The notes under the pieces are model-generated. The model saw nothing but the letters and a program-made list of their open reading frames with translations, was not told the origin of the DNA and ran no database searches. Source: Aeromicrobium sp. Root495 (GTDB lineage: Bacteria; Actinomycetota; Actinomycetes; Propionibacteriales; Nocardioidaceae). From it: DNA of 64,000 bases. Of this stretch, positions 49,610 to 59,331 are shown piece after piece. Location of the stretch: assembly GCF_001426755.1 (NCBI RefSeq), contig NZ_LMFJ01000003.1, forward strand, positions 52,016-116,015, written 5' to 3'. Position numbers and translations under genes: made by a program. Each line of letters opens with the position of its first letter. Positions within the stretch are counted from its first letter, which is position 1.

Positions 49610-50716
49610 TCAGAGCGGGTCGACGGTTCCGTACTCCCGCAGACCGGCGGACAGGCTGGCCACGTGGTCGTCGGCATCGCCCAGGTAGTGGTTGATGGCC
49701 GTGAGGCGGCTCATGTAGTGGCCGACGGAGTACTCGGCCGTCATGCCGATGCCACCGTGGAGCTGGATGGCTTCCTGACCGATGTGACGGCCGGAACGCG
49801 CCACCTGCAGCTTGGCCCGCGAGGCCGCCTCGACCGCACGCTCAGGAGCGTCAGCCAGGACGAGCGTGGCCCACGCCGTGGCGCTCTTGGCCAGCTCGAG
49901 CGACACGTACATGTCGGCCGCGCGGAACGTGAGCGCCTGGAACGTGTTGAGCGGGACGCCGAACTGCTTGCGCGTCTTGAGGTACTCGGTGGTGGTGCGC
50001 AGCGCCGTCTCCATGGCGCCCACGGCCTCGTGGCAGTAGGCGATCTGGGCGCGCGCCACGGCCTTGGCCACGGCGTCGGACGCGTCGGCCGACGGGTCAC
50101 CCAACGGGGTGGCCGCCGTGCCGCTGAACGCGATGCGAGCAGCGCGTCCACCGTCGAAGGTCCGATAGCCGGTGATGTCGGCGTCGGCGGGGTCGACGAG
50201 GAAGACGCCCACGCCGGCCTCGGTGATGGCGGTGACCACGAGGCGGTCGGCGCGAGCACCGTGCAGCACCGGCTCCTTGACGCCGGTCAGCGTCCAGGAG
50301 TCGCCCGAGCCCGAGGCCGTGACGGCCTCGCCCAGGTCGAGGTGCGCGAAGGCCACCACGAGCTGGCCCTCGGAGATGGGGCCGATGATGTCGGCGCGCT
50401 GCTCGTCGGAGCCGAGGTCGGCGACCAGCCCGCCGGCCAGCAGGGTCTCGATGACCGGCTCGGGGGCGATGACGCGCCCGAGCTCCTCGGCCACCACCGA
50501 CACCTCGACGGGACCGGCACCGGTGCCGCCGTCCTCCTCGCTGAAGGGGAGTCCGAGGACACCCATCTCCGCGAGACGCTGCCAGGTCTTCTCGCCGAAG
50601 CCGGGGTCGGTCTTGGTGACCTCGCGCCGGGTCTCGGAAGAGTCGTACGCCTTGCCGATGAGCCCGCGCACGGCGTCGCGGAGAGCCTCGGTCTCGGAGT
50701 CAAGAGTGAAGTCCAT
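49610..50716 (-). CDS. acyl-CoA dehydrogenase (partner subunit type)
   Basis: 368 residues. ACAD fold: MDFTLDSETEALRDAVRGLI start, VVAEELGRVIAPEPVIETLLAGG, and C-terminal RKQFGVPLNTFQALTFRAADMYV, AIQLHGGIGMTAEYSVGHYMSRL. It directly follows a second, distinct acyl-CoA dehydrogenase gene (9-base gap). Such pairs form alpha2beta2 enzymes for bulky CoA esters, as in mycobacterial steroid side-chain degradation. Substrate not known. Confidence 0.87.
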   Translation of the reverse strand: MDFTLDSETEALRDAVRGLIGKAYDSSETRREVTKTDPGFGEKTWQRLAEMGVLGLPFSEEDGGTGAGPVEVSVVAEELGRVIAPEPVIETLLAGGLVADLGSDEQRADIIGPISEGQLVVAFAHLDLGEAVTASGSGDSWTLTGVKEPVLHGARADRLVVTAITEAGVGVFLVDPADADITGYRTFDGGRAARIAFSGTAATPLGDPSADASDAVAKAVARAQIAYCHEAVGAMETALRTTTEYLKTRKQFGVPLNTFQALTFRAADMYVSLELAKSATAWATLVLADAPERAVEAASRAKLQVARSGRHIGQEAIQLHGGIGMTAEYSVGHYMSRLTAINHYLGDADDHVASLSAGLREYGTVDPL

Positions 50717-50725
50717 GGCTCTTCC

Positions 50726-51880
50726 TCACAGTCCCAGGATGGTCTTGGAGATGATCTGACGCTGTACCTCGTTGGAGCCGCCGTAGATGGAGGCCTTCCG
50801 GTAGTTGAGGTACTGCGGGGTGGCCACGCGCGCCCAGTCGGGGACGTCGGAGCCCTCGCCGGCGCCGGACGCGAGCGAGAGCGGCCCGGCGAGATCGACG
50901 ACGAGCTCGGTGACGGCCTGCTGCAGCTCGGTGCCCTTGAGCTTGAGCACGGAGGAGGCCGGGTGCGGCTTCCCGTCGGCGGAGTGGGCCACGACGCGCA
51001 GCGCCGTGAGCTCGAGGGCCAACAGCTCGTTCTCCAGCTCGGCGACGCGAGCCGCGAGCAGCGGCTCCTGGGCGATGCGGTCGCCCGCGATCTCCTTGGC
51101 CTCGGCCAGGATGCGCTTGGTGGAGCCGACCGGCGCCACGCCCACGCGCTCGTTGCCGAGCAGGAACTTGGCGTAGTCCCAGCCCTTGTTCTCCTCGCCC
51201 ACGAGGTTCTCGACGGGGACGCGGACGTCCTCGAAGAACACCTCGTTGACCTCGTGGCCGCCGTCGATGAGCTCGATGGGGCGCACGGTGAGGCCCGGCG
51301 ACGTCATGTCGATGAGCAGGAAGGAGATGCCGGCCTGCTTCTTCACCGAGGGGTCGGTGCGCACGAGCGTGAAGATCCAGTCGCCGTACTGGCCGAGCGT
51401 GGTCCAGGTCTTCTGCCCGTTCACGACGTACTCGTCGCCCTCACGGACGGCGGTGGTGCGCAGCGACGCGAGGTCGGAGCCGGCGTCGGGCTCGGAGAAG
51501 CCCTGCGACCACCAGATGTCGAGGTTGGCCGTGGCGGGAAGGAAGCGCTCCTTGATCTCCTGCGAGCCGAACGCGGCGATGACCGGCCCGACCATGGAGG
51601 CGTTGAACGCGAGCGGCGCGGGCACGGCGGCCAGCTGCATCTCCTCGTGCCACAGGTGGCGCTGCAGCGGGGTCCAGTCCTTGCCGCCCCACTCCACCGG
51701 CCAGTTCGGCACGGCGAGGCCGGCGGCGTTCATCACGCGCTGGGACTCGACGATCTGTTCCTTGGAGAGCTCGCGGCGCGCGGCCACGGTGTCTCGGATG
51801 TCTTGCGGGATCTGCGTCGTGAAGAAGGTACGCATCTCCTCGCGGAAGGCGGCGTCCTCGTCGGACAGGCGAAGCTTCAT
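50726..51880 (-). CDS. acyl-CoA dehydrogenase
   Basis: 384 residues. FAD/substrate motifs QGFSEPDAGSDLASLRTTAVREGDEYVVNGQKTWTTLGQ and C-terminal YGGSNEVQRQIISKTIL, where the Glu-Val-Gln end is the usual dehydrogenase signature. First gene of the leftward pair, coupled with 49610-50716. ATG 51880 follows AGGAGACCC. About 130 bases separate it from the ThrE-like gene. Confidence 0.88.
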   Translation of the reverse strand: MKLRLSDEDAAFREEMRTFFTTQIPQDIRDTVAARRELSKEQIVESQRVMNAAGLAVPNWPVEWGGKDWTPLQRHLWHEEMQLAAVPAPLAFNASMVGPVIAAFGSQEIKERFLPATANLDIWWSQGFSEPDAGSDLASLRTTAVREGDEYVVNGQKTWTTLGQYGDWIFTLVRTDPSVKKQAGISFLLIDMTSPGLTVRPIELIDGGHEVNEVFFEDVRVPVENLVGEENKGWDYAKFLLGNERVGVAPVGSTKRILAEAKEIAGDRIAQEPLLAARVAELENELLALELTALRVVAHSADGKPHPASSVLKLKGTELQQAVTELVVDLAGPLSLASGAGEGSDVPDWARVATPQYLNYRKASIYGGSNEVQRQIISKTILGL

Positions 51881-52011
51881 GGGTCTCCTCGCAGGGTGGG
51901 GTTCCTTGATAGCACGTGCCGGATCCCGGTGACACCGATGGTGTCACGGTCCGCCTCGTCCGCACGGCGAGGGCCGCCGAACCTGCGAGACCACCCCGGC
52001 CCGTCCGGCGC

Positions 52012-53316
52012 TCAGCGGCGCTTGGACCGCGCGCGGAACGGACCGACGAGGCGCGGCCCGGCGAGGCGCTGCTCGAGACGGCGGGCCTCGCGGCGCAGTG
52101 GCTGCGCGATGTACTCGCCCAGGATCGCGCCCGACGAGAGCGCGATGGCCACGCCCACGGCCGTGATCATGGCGAGCAGCCCCGCGTAGTCGTCCTGGGC
52201 CAGGAGCGCGAGCGACTTGTAGATGGAGAGGCCTGGCAGCAGCGGGACGATGCCCGCGACGATGATGACGAGCGGTGGGACGCGGGCCCAGCGGGCCGCG
52301 GCGTAGCTGACCAGGCCGATGAGCGTGGCGGCGACGCCGGCCGCAGCGGCTCGGCCGACCTCGTGCTGGAGCAGCACGGCGTAGACCGCCGAGGCCCCTG
52401 CGCCGATGGTCGCGATGGGTGCGATGGCCCGGGCGGGGGAGTAGGCGGTGAACGCGAACCCTGCCGCCGTGATGGCAGCCCCGGTGATGATGGCCGGGAG
52501 GTCGGACAGCCCCGTGGCGCCGGGGTCGATGCGCACGTCGACCCCCATCCAGCTGCCGATGCTCAGGCCCGCCGAGACCCCGACGATGATGCCCACCGTG
52601 GCGATCACGACCTCGAGGATGCGGGCGTTGGCCGTGATGTAGAAGCCGGTGAGCGCGTCCTGGAACGCGCCGATGAACCCGAGGCCGGCGAGCAGCATGA
52701 TGATGCCGGCGGTCACGACGATGGACGGGTTGACCGGCACGTCGACCGCGGCGACGGCCACGGCGATGAGCGTGCCCAGGAGCCCGCCGGCCGCCTGCGA
52801 GTAGAAGAACGGGAGACGCAGCCGGGCGATCTTGCGCTGCAGGATCTCCACGGCCGACCCTGCGATGGCGGCGATGAGGAGCACGATCCAGTCGCCGCCG
52901 AGGAGCAGCGCGACCCCGGCGCCGGAGACGCCCCAGCCGATCGTGATGGCCCAGCGGGGTCGCGGGTGGCCCGACGACGAGATCTGCGCGATGCGGGACG
53001 CCGCCTCCTCACGGTCGATCTCGTCGGCGAGGAGCAGCGCCACGACGTGGTCGACGGCGGTGAGGTCGGCGAAGTCGGTCTCGCGCTGGTTGACGTGGCG
53101 CGTCATGGAGAGCGCGGGCTCGTCGATGGCGGTCTGGTGGCTGATCGTGACCGTCGTGAACGTCACGTCGACGAGCGTCGACCGCAGGCCGAGGTGGTGC
53201 GCGACGGATGACATCGTGGCGGTCACGTCGGCGGCGCCGGCGCCGTTGGACAACAACATCTCGCCCACGCGCAGGGCGAGGTCGAGGGTGCGTTGGCGGT
53301 CGAGGATCTCAGACAT
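52012..53316 (-). CDS. ThrE-family threonine/serine exporter
   Basis: 434 residues. The N-terminal soluble domain (LRVGEMLLSNGAGAADVTATMSSVAHHLGL, VDVTFTTVTISH) is typical of ThrE; about ten membrane helices follow in two groups and the tail is basic. In Corynebacterium ThrE exports threonine and serine. ATG 53316 starts the conserved domain. The open frame continues antisense far beyond it, through the dnaX region, but that is a shadow. Divergent from the hydrolase gene. Confidence 0.87.
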   Translation of the reverse strand: MSEILDRQRTLDLALRVGEMLLSNGAGAADVTATMSSVAHHLGLRSTLVDVTFTTVTISHQTAIDEPALSMTRHVNQRETDFADLTAVDHVVALLLADEIDREEAASRIAQISSSGHPRPRWAITIGWGVSGAGVALLLGGDWIVLLIAAIAGSAVEILQRKIARLRLPFFYSQAAGGLLGTLIAVAVAAVDVPVNPSIVVTAGIIMLLAGLGFIGAFQDALTGFYITANARILEVVIATVGIIVGVSAGLSIGSWMGVDVRIDPGATGLSDLPAIITGAAITAAGFAFTAYSPARAIAPIATIGAGASAVYAVLLQHEVGRAAAAGVAATLIGLVSYAAARWARVPPLVIIVAGIVPLLPGLSIYKSLALLAQDDYAGLLAMITAVGVAIALSSGAILGEYIAQPLRREARRLEQRLAGPRLVGPFRARSKRR

Positions 53317-53346
53317 CACCACCAGTGTGGTGGCTATCCTCAAGCC

Positions 53347-54333
53347 ATGGCGAAGTGGCAGGAAGACGTCCTCGGTGAGGGCTACGAGCAGCAGGTCCTC
53401 GAGCTGGGCGACGACCCCGACGGACAGGGCGAGATCGTCGCGACCCTCGTGCGTCGGACGTGGACGGGCAAGAAGGCGCCGGAGCGGGCCGTCATCTACG
53501 TCCACGGCTTCAGCGACTACTTCTTCCAGAAGGAGCTGGCCGACTTCTTCGTGGAGCGCGGCTTCGCGTTCTACGCCCTCGACCTGCGCAAGTGCGGCCG
53601 TTCCAAGCGCGAGGGCCAGACGCCGCACTACGTCTCCGACCTCGCGCTCTACGACGCCGAGCTCAGCCAGGCGCTCGCCATCGTGCGCCACGAGACGTCC
53701 GACGCCTCCGTGCTGCTCTCGGGGCACTCCACCGGCGGGCTCGTCCTTCCGCTGTGGGTCGACCGGCTCAACGCGCAGCCCGGCGGCAGCGTCGGCGCGG
53801 GCATCAGCGGTCTCGTCCTCAACAGTCCCTGGTTCGACCTGCAGGGCAAGCCGCAGGTGCGGACCGTCGGCACCCAGGTGGTGCGCGCCCTCGCCCGGGT
53901 CCGTCCGTTCGAGCGCATGAAGCTGCCCTTCACCGACGCCTACGGGTCCAGCCTCTTCAGCGGAGCCAACGGGGTGTGGGACTACGACGTCGCCATCAAG
54001 CCCCTCGAGGGCTACCCCGTCACGTACGGCTGGCTCAACGCGGTCCGCCGCGGGCACGCGCGGCTGCACCGCGGGCTCGACGTCGGCGTGCCGTCGCTCG
54101 TGCTCCGCTCCGACAAGAGCTACTTCACCCGGAAGTGGAGCGAGCGGGTCGACCGGGCCGACGTCGTGCTCGACGTCAAGCAGATCGCCCGGTGGGCCGG
54201 CTGCCTCGGTGGGCCGGTCGAGTCCGTCCCCATCCCCGACGGGCGCCACGACCTGTTCCTGTCGCTCGACGAGCCGCGCAAGCTGGCCTACGAGACGGTC
54301 GACAGCTGGCTCACGCGTCACCACCTGGCCTGA
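53347..54333 (+). CDS. serine alpha/beta hydrolase (lysophospholipase-like)
   Basis: 328 residues. VIYVHGFSDYFFQKELADFF supplies the oxyanion His-Gly, the nucleophile elbow is LLSGHSTGGLVLPLW (Ser), and the His is in PDGRHDLFLS. The family (Hydrolase_4-type) includes monoacylglycerol lipases. No signal peptide, so cytoplasmic. ATG 53347. Confidence 0.85.
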   Translation: MAKWQEDVLGEGYEQQVLELGDDPDGQGEIVATLVRRTWTGKKAPERAVIYVHGFSDYFFQKELADFFVERGFAFYALDLRKCGRSKREGQTPHYVSDLALYDAELSQALAIVRHETSDASVLLSGHSTGGLVLPLWVDRLNAQPGGSVGAGISGLVLNSPWFDLQGKPQVRTVGTQVVRALARVRPFERMKLPFTDAYGSSLFSGANGVWDYDVAIKPLEGYPVTYGWLNAVRRGHARLHRGLDVGVPSLVLRSDKSYFTRKWSERVDRADVVLDVKQIARWAGCLGGPVESVPIPDGRHDLFLSLDEPRKLAYETVDSWLTRHHLA

Positions 54334-54393
54334 TTCCCTGGCCGATCCCGGGATGGGTGTGGGGTGTCCGCCGTGCCGACTAGGCTCGGGGTC

Positions 54394-56409
54394 GTGGATG
54401 CCCCCCTTGCCCTGTACCGCCGCTACCGGCCGGAGACCTTCGCCGAGGTCATCGGGCAGGATCACGTCACCACCCCGCTGCGGCACGCGCTGGCCGCCAA
54501 CAAGGTCAACCACGCCTACCTGTTCTCCGGTCCGCGCGGCTGCGGCAAGACCACGAGCGCCCGGATCCTCGCTCGCGCCCTCAACTGCGAGCAGGCGCCC
54601 ATCTCCGACCCGTGCGGTGAGTGCCAGAGCTGCCGCGATCTCGCGCGCGGCGGGCCCGGCAGCGTCGACGTCATCGAGATCGACGCCGCCAGCCACGGTG
54701 GTGTCGACGACGCGCGAGACCTGCGCGAGCGCGCGTTCTTCTCGCCGGTCAGCAGCCGCTACAAGGTGTACATCATCGATGAGGCTCACATGGTCTCCCC
54801 GCAGGGCTTCAACGCGCTGCTGAAGCTCGTCGAGGAGCCCCCGCCGCACCTCAAGTTCATCTTCGCCACCACGGAGCCCGACAAGGTCATCGGCACCATC
54901 CGCTCCCGCACGCATCACTACCCGTTCCGGCTCGTGCCGCCCAAGGTCCTGGGCGACTACCTGCTCCAGCTGTGCCAGAGCGAGGGCGTCGTGCTCGAGC
55001 CCACGGCGCTGCCGCTCGTCGTGCGGGCCGGCGCCGGCTCGGTCCGAGACACGCTCAGCGTCCTCGACCAGCTCCTCGGTGGCGCGGGCCCCGAGGGCGT
55101 CACCTACTCGCTCGCCGTGCAGCTGCTCGGGTACACGCCCGACTCCCTGCTCGACGAGGCCATCGACGCCTTCGCCGCGCACGACGGCTCCACGGTGTTC
55201 GGCGTCGTCGACAAGATCATCGAGTCCGGCCAGGACCCTCGGCGCTTCGCCGAGGACCTGCTCCAGCGCCTGCGCGACCTCATCGTCGTCACGGCCGTCC
55301 CCGACGCCCTGCGCACAGGTCTGCTCGAGGTGCCGGGCGACCGCGCCGAACGGCTGCTGAGCCAGGCCAAGGGCTTCGGTCCGTCCCAGCTCACGCGCGC
55401 GGCCGACATCGTCAACACCGCTCTCGTGGAGTTCCGCGGCGCCACCGCTCCGCGCCTCCTGCTCGAGCTCATGTGCGCGCGCATCCTCGTGCCCGGCGCC
55501 GACGACACCACGCAGGGCTTCGCGGCCCGCCTCGACCGCATCGAGAAGCGGCTCGCCGTCGCCGGCGGCGAGCCCACCCCGGCTCCCGCCCAGCCCGTCG
55601 ACACCCGGCCGGTCCAGCCCGCCGCGCCCGAGCCCACACCCACTCCCCAGCCCCCGGCGCCCGAGCCCGCTCCGGCCCCCCAGGTCTCGGCGCCCGAGCC
55701 CACCCCTGCCCCTCGGGCTCCCGCGGCCGAGCCCGCTCCTGCCCCCCAGCCTTCCGCCGGTCCGGGGGTCCCTCCCGCGAGCCCAGCGAGTGGGGGTGCG
55801 CCCGACGAGCGCAGGGAGGCGGCTGTGGCCGCACCACCCCAGAGCGTCCAGCCCCCCGCGCCCGCCCCGCCCGCTGCCCAGGCACCCGGCCAGCTCGGCA
55901 CCGCCGATGTCCGGCGGCTCTGGCCCGAGGTCCTCGAGGTCGTCAAGGGACTGCGCCGCTTCTCCTGGATCATGCTGAGCCAGAACGCGCAGGTCGCCCA
56001 GCTGGAGGGCTCCACCCTCACCATCGCGCTGGTCAACACGGGCGCCCGCGACTCCTTCCTCGGCAGCGGCTCGGTCGAGGTGGTCCAGCAGGCGCTGCAG
56101 CAGGTGGTCGGCGTGAGCTGGAAGATCGAGGCCATCGTCGATCCCTCCGCCGACCCGTCCGGGGCCTCCGCACCTGCACTGGTGCAGCAGGCTCCTGAGC
56201 CGTCCTCCTCGCAGCCGGCCCGGCCCAAGGGCGTCAAGGCGCCGGAGTCCGTGCGCCAGGCCATGGCGGCGCCTGCCGGCGAGCGCGTCCCCGACGACCC
56301 CGACGCCGGGGCCCACCCCGACGACCCCATCCTCGATCAGGGCGACGACCCGGAGCAGCTGCTCTCGCGGGAGCTCGGAGCCAAGGTCATTGGCGAGCAC
56401 CGCGAGTAA
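54394..56409 (+). CDS. dnaX: DNA polymerase III subunit gamma/tau
   Basis: 671 residues. Clamp-loader AAA+ ATPase: LYRRYRPETFAEVIGQDHV, Walker A FSGPRGCGKTTSARILARALNC, zinc cysteines (CGECQSC), DEAH-like IIDEAHMVSPQGFNALLKLVEEPP, sensor region FIFATTEPDKV. A Pro/Ala/Glu-rich linker (about 390-480) built of repeated APEP/APQ units precedes the tau-specific C-terminal domain. GTG 54394 is 7 bases after TAGGCT (leaderless). It loads the beta clamp at the replication fork. Confidence 0.95.
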   Translation: MDAPLALYRRYRPETFAEVIGQDHVTTPLRHALAANKVNHAYLFSGPRGCGKTTSARILARALNCEQAPISDPCGECQSCRDLARGGPGSVDVIEIDAASHGGVDDARDLRERAFFSPVSSRYKVYIIDEAHMVSPQGFNALLKLVEEPPPHLKFIFATTEPDKVIGTIRSRTHHYPFRLVPPKVLGDYLLQLCQSEGVVLEPTALPLVVRAGAGSVRDTLSVLDQLLGGAGPEGVTYSLAVQLLGYTPDSLLDEAIDAFAAHDGSTVFGVVDKIIESGQDPRRFAEDLLQRLRDLIVVTAVPDALRTGLLEVPGDRAERLLSQAKGFGPSQLTRAADIVNTALVEFRGATAPRLLLELMCARILVPGADDTTQGFAARLDRIEKRLAVAGGEPTPAPAQPVDTRPVQPAAPEPTPTPQPPAPEPAPAPQVSAPEPTPAPRAPAAEPAPAPQPSAGPGVPPASPASGGAPDERREAAVAAPPQSVQPPAPAPPAAQAPGQLGTADVRRLWPEVLEVVKGLRRFSWIMLSQNAQVAQLEGSTLTIALVNTGARDSFLGSGSVEVVQQALQQVVGVSWKIEAIVDPSADPSGASAPALVQQAPEPSSSQPARPKGVKAPESVRQAMAAPAGERVPDDPDAGAHPDDPILDQGDDPEQLLSRELGAKVIGEHRE

Positions 56410-56416
56410 CCAGGGC

Positions 56417-59107
56417 GTGTCCCCGCCCGTGCGTCGGGTCCGCCTCGACGTCGACCTCGAGCCGCTCGATGTCCTACGCCTGTTCCGGGGGCGCGAGCGG
56501 CTCGTCGCGCTGCTCGGTGCGTGGCACCACGGCGAGGCGCTCATCGCCTTCGACCCCGTGCGGCTCGCCGAGCACCCCTTCGACGACGTCGTCACCGAGC
56601 CCGTCCAGGCGCCGGGCACGTTCGGTGGAGGCTGGATCGGCGTCTGGGGCTATCGCCTCGGGCAGCAGGTGGAGTCGGTACCGGAGCCTGCGTCGCGTCC
56701 CGTGCCCCAGCCCGACCACCGGATCGGCTTCTACGACCGGGTCCTGCGTCGCAGCAACGGCACGTGGTGGCTCGAGACCCTGGGCCGCACCGACGACCAC
56801 GACGTCCTGGAGACCCTCGGTCTCCAGCCGGGACGTCCAGCCTTCGAGGTCGGGGCCTTCGTTCTCACCCCCTCACCGGCCGGGCATCGGGCCGGCGTGG
56901 AGCGCGCGCTCGAGCACGTGCGGGCGGGCGACATCTTCCAGGTGAACCTGTGCGCGCGCCTGGAGGCGCCGTTCGCTGGAGACCCCCTCGAGCTCTTCTG
57001 CGCCGGGGTGGATGCGCTGCACCCCGCCTACGCCGCGTTCGTCGATGCCCCGGAGGGAGCGGTGGCCAGCTTCTCGCCCGAGCTGTTCCTGCGCCGCACC
57101 GGTCACGAGGTCCTCACCTCGCCCATCAAGGGAACGGCGCCCCTCACGTCCGACCCCGCCGAGCTGGAGGCGTCGGGCAAGGACCGCGCCGAGAACGTGA
57201 TGATCGTCGACCTCATGCGCAACGACCTCGGCCGGGTGAGCGCGCCCGGCAGCGTGCGGGTCCCGGCGCTGGTCCGGGCGGAGAGGCACGCGGTCTGGCA
57301 CCTCGTCTCCGACGTCGTCAGCCACCTCCCGCCCGGCGTCACCGACGCCCAGCTGTTGCGGGCCACCTTCCCCCCAGGATCCGTCACCGGTGCACCCAAG
57401 GTGCGCGCCATGGAGGTCGCTGCGTCCTTGGAGCCCACGGCTCGGGAGACGTACACCGGCGCCATCGGTCACGTCAGTCCCGCCGCCGGACTCGAGCTCA
57501 ACGTGGCCATCCGAACCTTCGAGGTGTCGGACGGGCGGATCTGGCTGGGTGTCGGCGGAGGGATCGTGGCCGACTCCACGCCGGAGGCGGAGTACGCCGA
57601 GCTGCTCGTCAAGGCCAGGCCGCTCGTGGAGGCCGTCGGCGGGACGCTCGATCTGCCCGATGAGCCGGCCCACGGGGCGCAGCCCGCCCCGTCCGCCACC
57701 CAGCCCGTCGCGGGGTCCGCCGACCCCGGCCAAGGCGTCTTCACCACGCTGCTCGTCGTCGACGGACAGGCCCGCGACCTCGACGCGCACCTCGCCCGTC
57801 TCGATGCCAGCGTGCGAGCGCTCTACCGGCAGACCGTGCGGGCCGGGCTCGAGGACGCGGTCCGGCGCAAGGCGGCTGGTCTCGAAGGGCCGAGCCGTCT
57901 GCGCGTCGACGCGGTGCCCAGCGGTGACAAGGTCGAGGTCGAGGTGAGCCTCACGGCTGCGCCCCTCACGGCTGCGCCCCTCACGGCGGGTCCGCCGGCC
58001 TGGCGGCTGGTGCCTCGCGTGGTCGCGGGTGGCTGGGGTGAGCACAAGTGGGTCGACCGTGCCGCTCTCCACGTCGGGGACGGCGCGGCCGACGACGTCC
58101 TCCTGCTCGACACCGACGGCTCGGTCCTGGAGGCCGGCCGCGCGTCGGTCTTCGTCGTCCACGACGACGGCGTGCACACTCCCGCCCTCGACGGACGGAT
58201 CCTTCCCGGGACCATGCGTGCCCAGGTCGTCGACCGGCTGATGGCCGCCGGCATCCCGGTGCACCAGCGCCGGCTCACCGCAGCGGACCTCGAGCGGGCC
58301 AGCGAGGTGCTCGTCGCCAACGCCTTGCGCGGAGCCGTTCCCGTGGCCGAGGTCCTCGGCGTCGGCAGCTGGACCTCCGGCCCCATCGCCGCCCTCCTCC
58401 GGGCGGCGGATCTTCCACCGAACGTCGTGCAGGACCGTCGAGCGGTGGATGCGCCCGGGTCTGGGCCTTCCTTCGGCGGAGGGCCCACCGTTCGGTCGGG
58501 TGGGCAGGCGCGGGTCCTCTTCGTCGACAACTACGACTCGTTCGTCTTCAACCTCGTGCAGTACGTCCGCGAGCTGGGGGCGCAGGCCGAGGTGGTGCGC
58601 AACGACGAGACCAGCCTCCAGGAGCTGCTGCGCGGAGACTTCACGCACGTGGTCCTCTCACCCGGGCCTGGAACCCCGGCCGACGCCGGACTGTGCGTCC
58701 CGCTCGTCCGCGCGCTGCCGCCGGAGGTCCCGCTGCTCGGCGTCTGCCTCGGCCACCAGGCCATCGCCGAGGCCCACGGTGCCCACGTCGTCCGGGCCGC
58801 CGAGGTGGTGCACGGCAAGCCGTCGCTCGTCCACCACGACGGTCTCGGCCTGCATGCCGGCCTGCCCACCCCGCTCGTCGTGGCGCGCTACCACTCGCTG
58901 GTGGTCGACGAGGCCACGCTTCCGCCCGAGCTGCAGGTCGTGAGTCGCACCGCGGGCGGTGTGGTCATGGGCCTGCGCCACCGCGACCGCCCGGTCGAGG
59001 GTGTCCAGTGGCACCCCGAGTCCATCCTGACGAGCCATGGCCACGAGCTCCTGGCCACCTTCCTGGGCTCGGCCGGCACCGGTCCCGCTGGAAACGACGA
59101 GGCGTAA
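56417..59107 (+). CDS. PabB-PabC-PabA trifunctional fusion (4-amino-4-deoxychorismate synthase and lyase)
   Basis: 896 residues in one chain. ~1-425: chorismate-binding PabB (AGDIFQVNLCARL, SPELFLRR, PIKGTAPL, GAPKVRAMEVA). ~440-690: PLP-dependent aminodeoxychorismate lyase, with GWGEHKWVDRAAL (likely Schiff-base Lys) and LEAGRASVFVV. ~705-890: PabA glutaminase (FVDNYDSFVFNLVQYV, GVCLGHQAIAEAHG with Cys, VQWHPESIL). It would turn chorismate and glutamine into p-aminobenzoate for folate. Three 15-bp repeats encode LTAAPLTAAPLTAG in the lyase. The GTG after the dnaX stop is preferred; TTG 56390 is possible. Confidence 0.88.
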   Translation: MSPPVRRVRLDVDLEPLDVLRLFRGRERLVALLGAWHHGEALIAFDPVRLAEHPFDDVVTEPVQAPGTFGGGWIGVWGYRLGQQVESVPEPASRPVPQPDHRIGFYDRVLRRSNGTWWLETLGRTDDHDVLETLGLQPGRPAFEVGAFVLTPSPAGHRAGVERALEHVRAGDIFQVNLCARLEAPFAGDPLELFCAGVDALHPAYAAFVDAPEGAVASFSPELFLRRTGHEVLTSPIKGTAPLTSDPAELEASGKDRAENVMIVDLMRNDLGRVSAPGSVRVPALVRAERHAVWHLVSDVVSHLPPGVTDAQLLRATFPPGSVTGAPKVRAMEVAASLEPTARETYTGAIGHVSPAAGLELNVAIRTFEVSDGRIWLGVGGGIVADSTPEAEYAELLVKARPLVEAVGGTLDLPDEPAHGAQPAPSATQPVAGSADPGQGVFTTLLVVDGQARDLDAHLARLDASVRALYRQTVRAGLEDAVRRKAAGLEGPSRLRVDAVPSGDKVEVEVSLTAAPLTAAPLTAGPPAWRLVPRVVAGGWGEHKWVDRAALHVGDGAADDVLLLDTDGSVLEAGRASVFVVHDDGVHTPALDGRILPGTMRAQVVDRLMAAGIPVHQRRLTAADLERASEVLVANALRGAVPVAEVLGVGSWTSGPIAALLRAADLPPNVVQDRRAVDAPGSGPSFGGGPTVRSGGQARVLFVDNYDSFVFNLVQYVRELGAQAEVVRNDETSLQELLRGDFTHVVLSPGPGTPADAGLCVPLVRALPPEVPLLGVCLGHQAIAEAHGAHVVRAAEVVHGKPSLVHHDGLGLHAGLPTPLVVARYHSLVVDEATLPPELQVVSRTAGGVVMGLRHRDRPVEGVQWHPESILTSHGHELLATFLGSAGTGPAGNDEA

Positions 59108-59166
59108 CCTCTTCTTCTTGCGGAGCCGCCTGTCACGGCAACATCGCTTTCCTAGTCTCGGTGGCC

Positions 59167-59331
59167 ATGGTGGAGTTCACCGACGTGTGGGAAAGCCGCG
59201 TGGCCTGGATCCGAGCCGGCGAGCCGGCCTGTGGTCACCCCCAGGTCGAGGCGGAGACCCACCGAGGCGTGTCCACCCATTCGTTCGCCTGTCTCAGCTG
59301 CGGGGATTCCTGGAGGGGAGCGCCTCCCTGA
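59167..59331 (+). CDS. small CGH/CxxC zinc-ribbon-like protein
   Basis: 54 residues: MVEFTDVWESRVAWIRAGEP, then ACGHPQVEAE and FACLSCGDSW. The Cys-x-His and Cys-x2-Cys pairs would bind one zinc. I recall similar tiny proteins in other actinobacteria, of unknown role. A TAGTCT box lies shortly before the ATG, so it is probably leaderless. Confidence 0.55.
   Translation: MVEFTDVWESRVAWIRAGEPACGHPQVEAETHRGVSTHSFACLSCGDSWRGAPP

Noticed and set aside
47700..49677. Long frames on both strands over the SulP gene
   Set aside because: They translate to Arg/His/Asp-rich low-complexity sequence with no family motif, unlike the clear SulP-STAS protein in the chosen frame.
55560..55800. A repeat element within dnaX
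   Set aside because: The repeated Pro/Ala/Glu codons form the flexible linker common in actinobacterial gamma/tau subunits.
52012..56619. A 1535-codon open frame on the minus strand
   Set aside because: Only the part up to 53316 is protein-like (ThrE). The rest is antisense to the hydrolase, dnaX and pab genes, where GC-rich codon bias removes stops.
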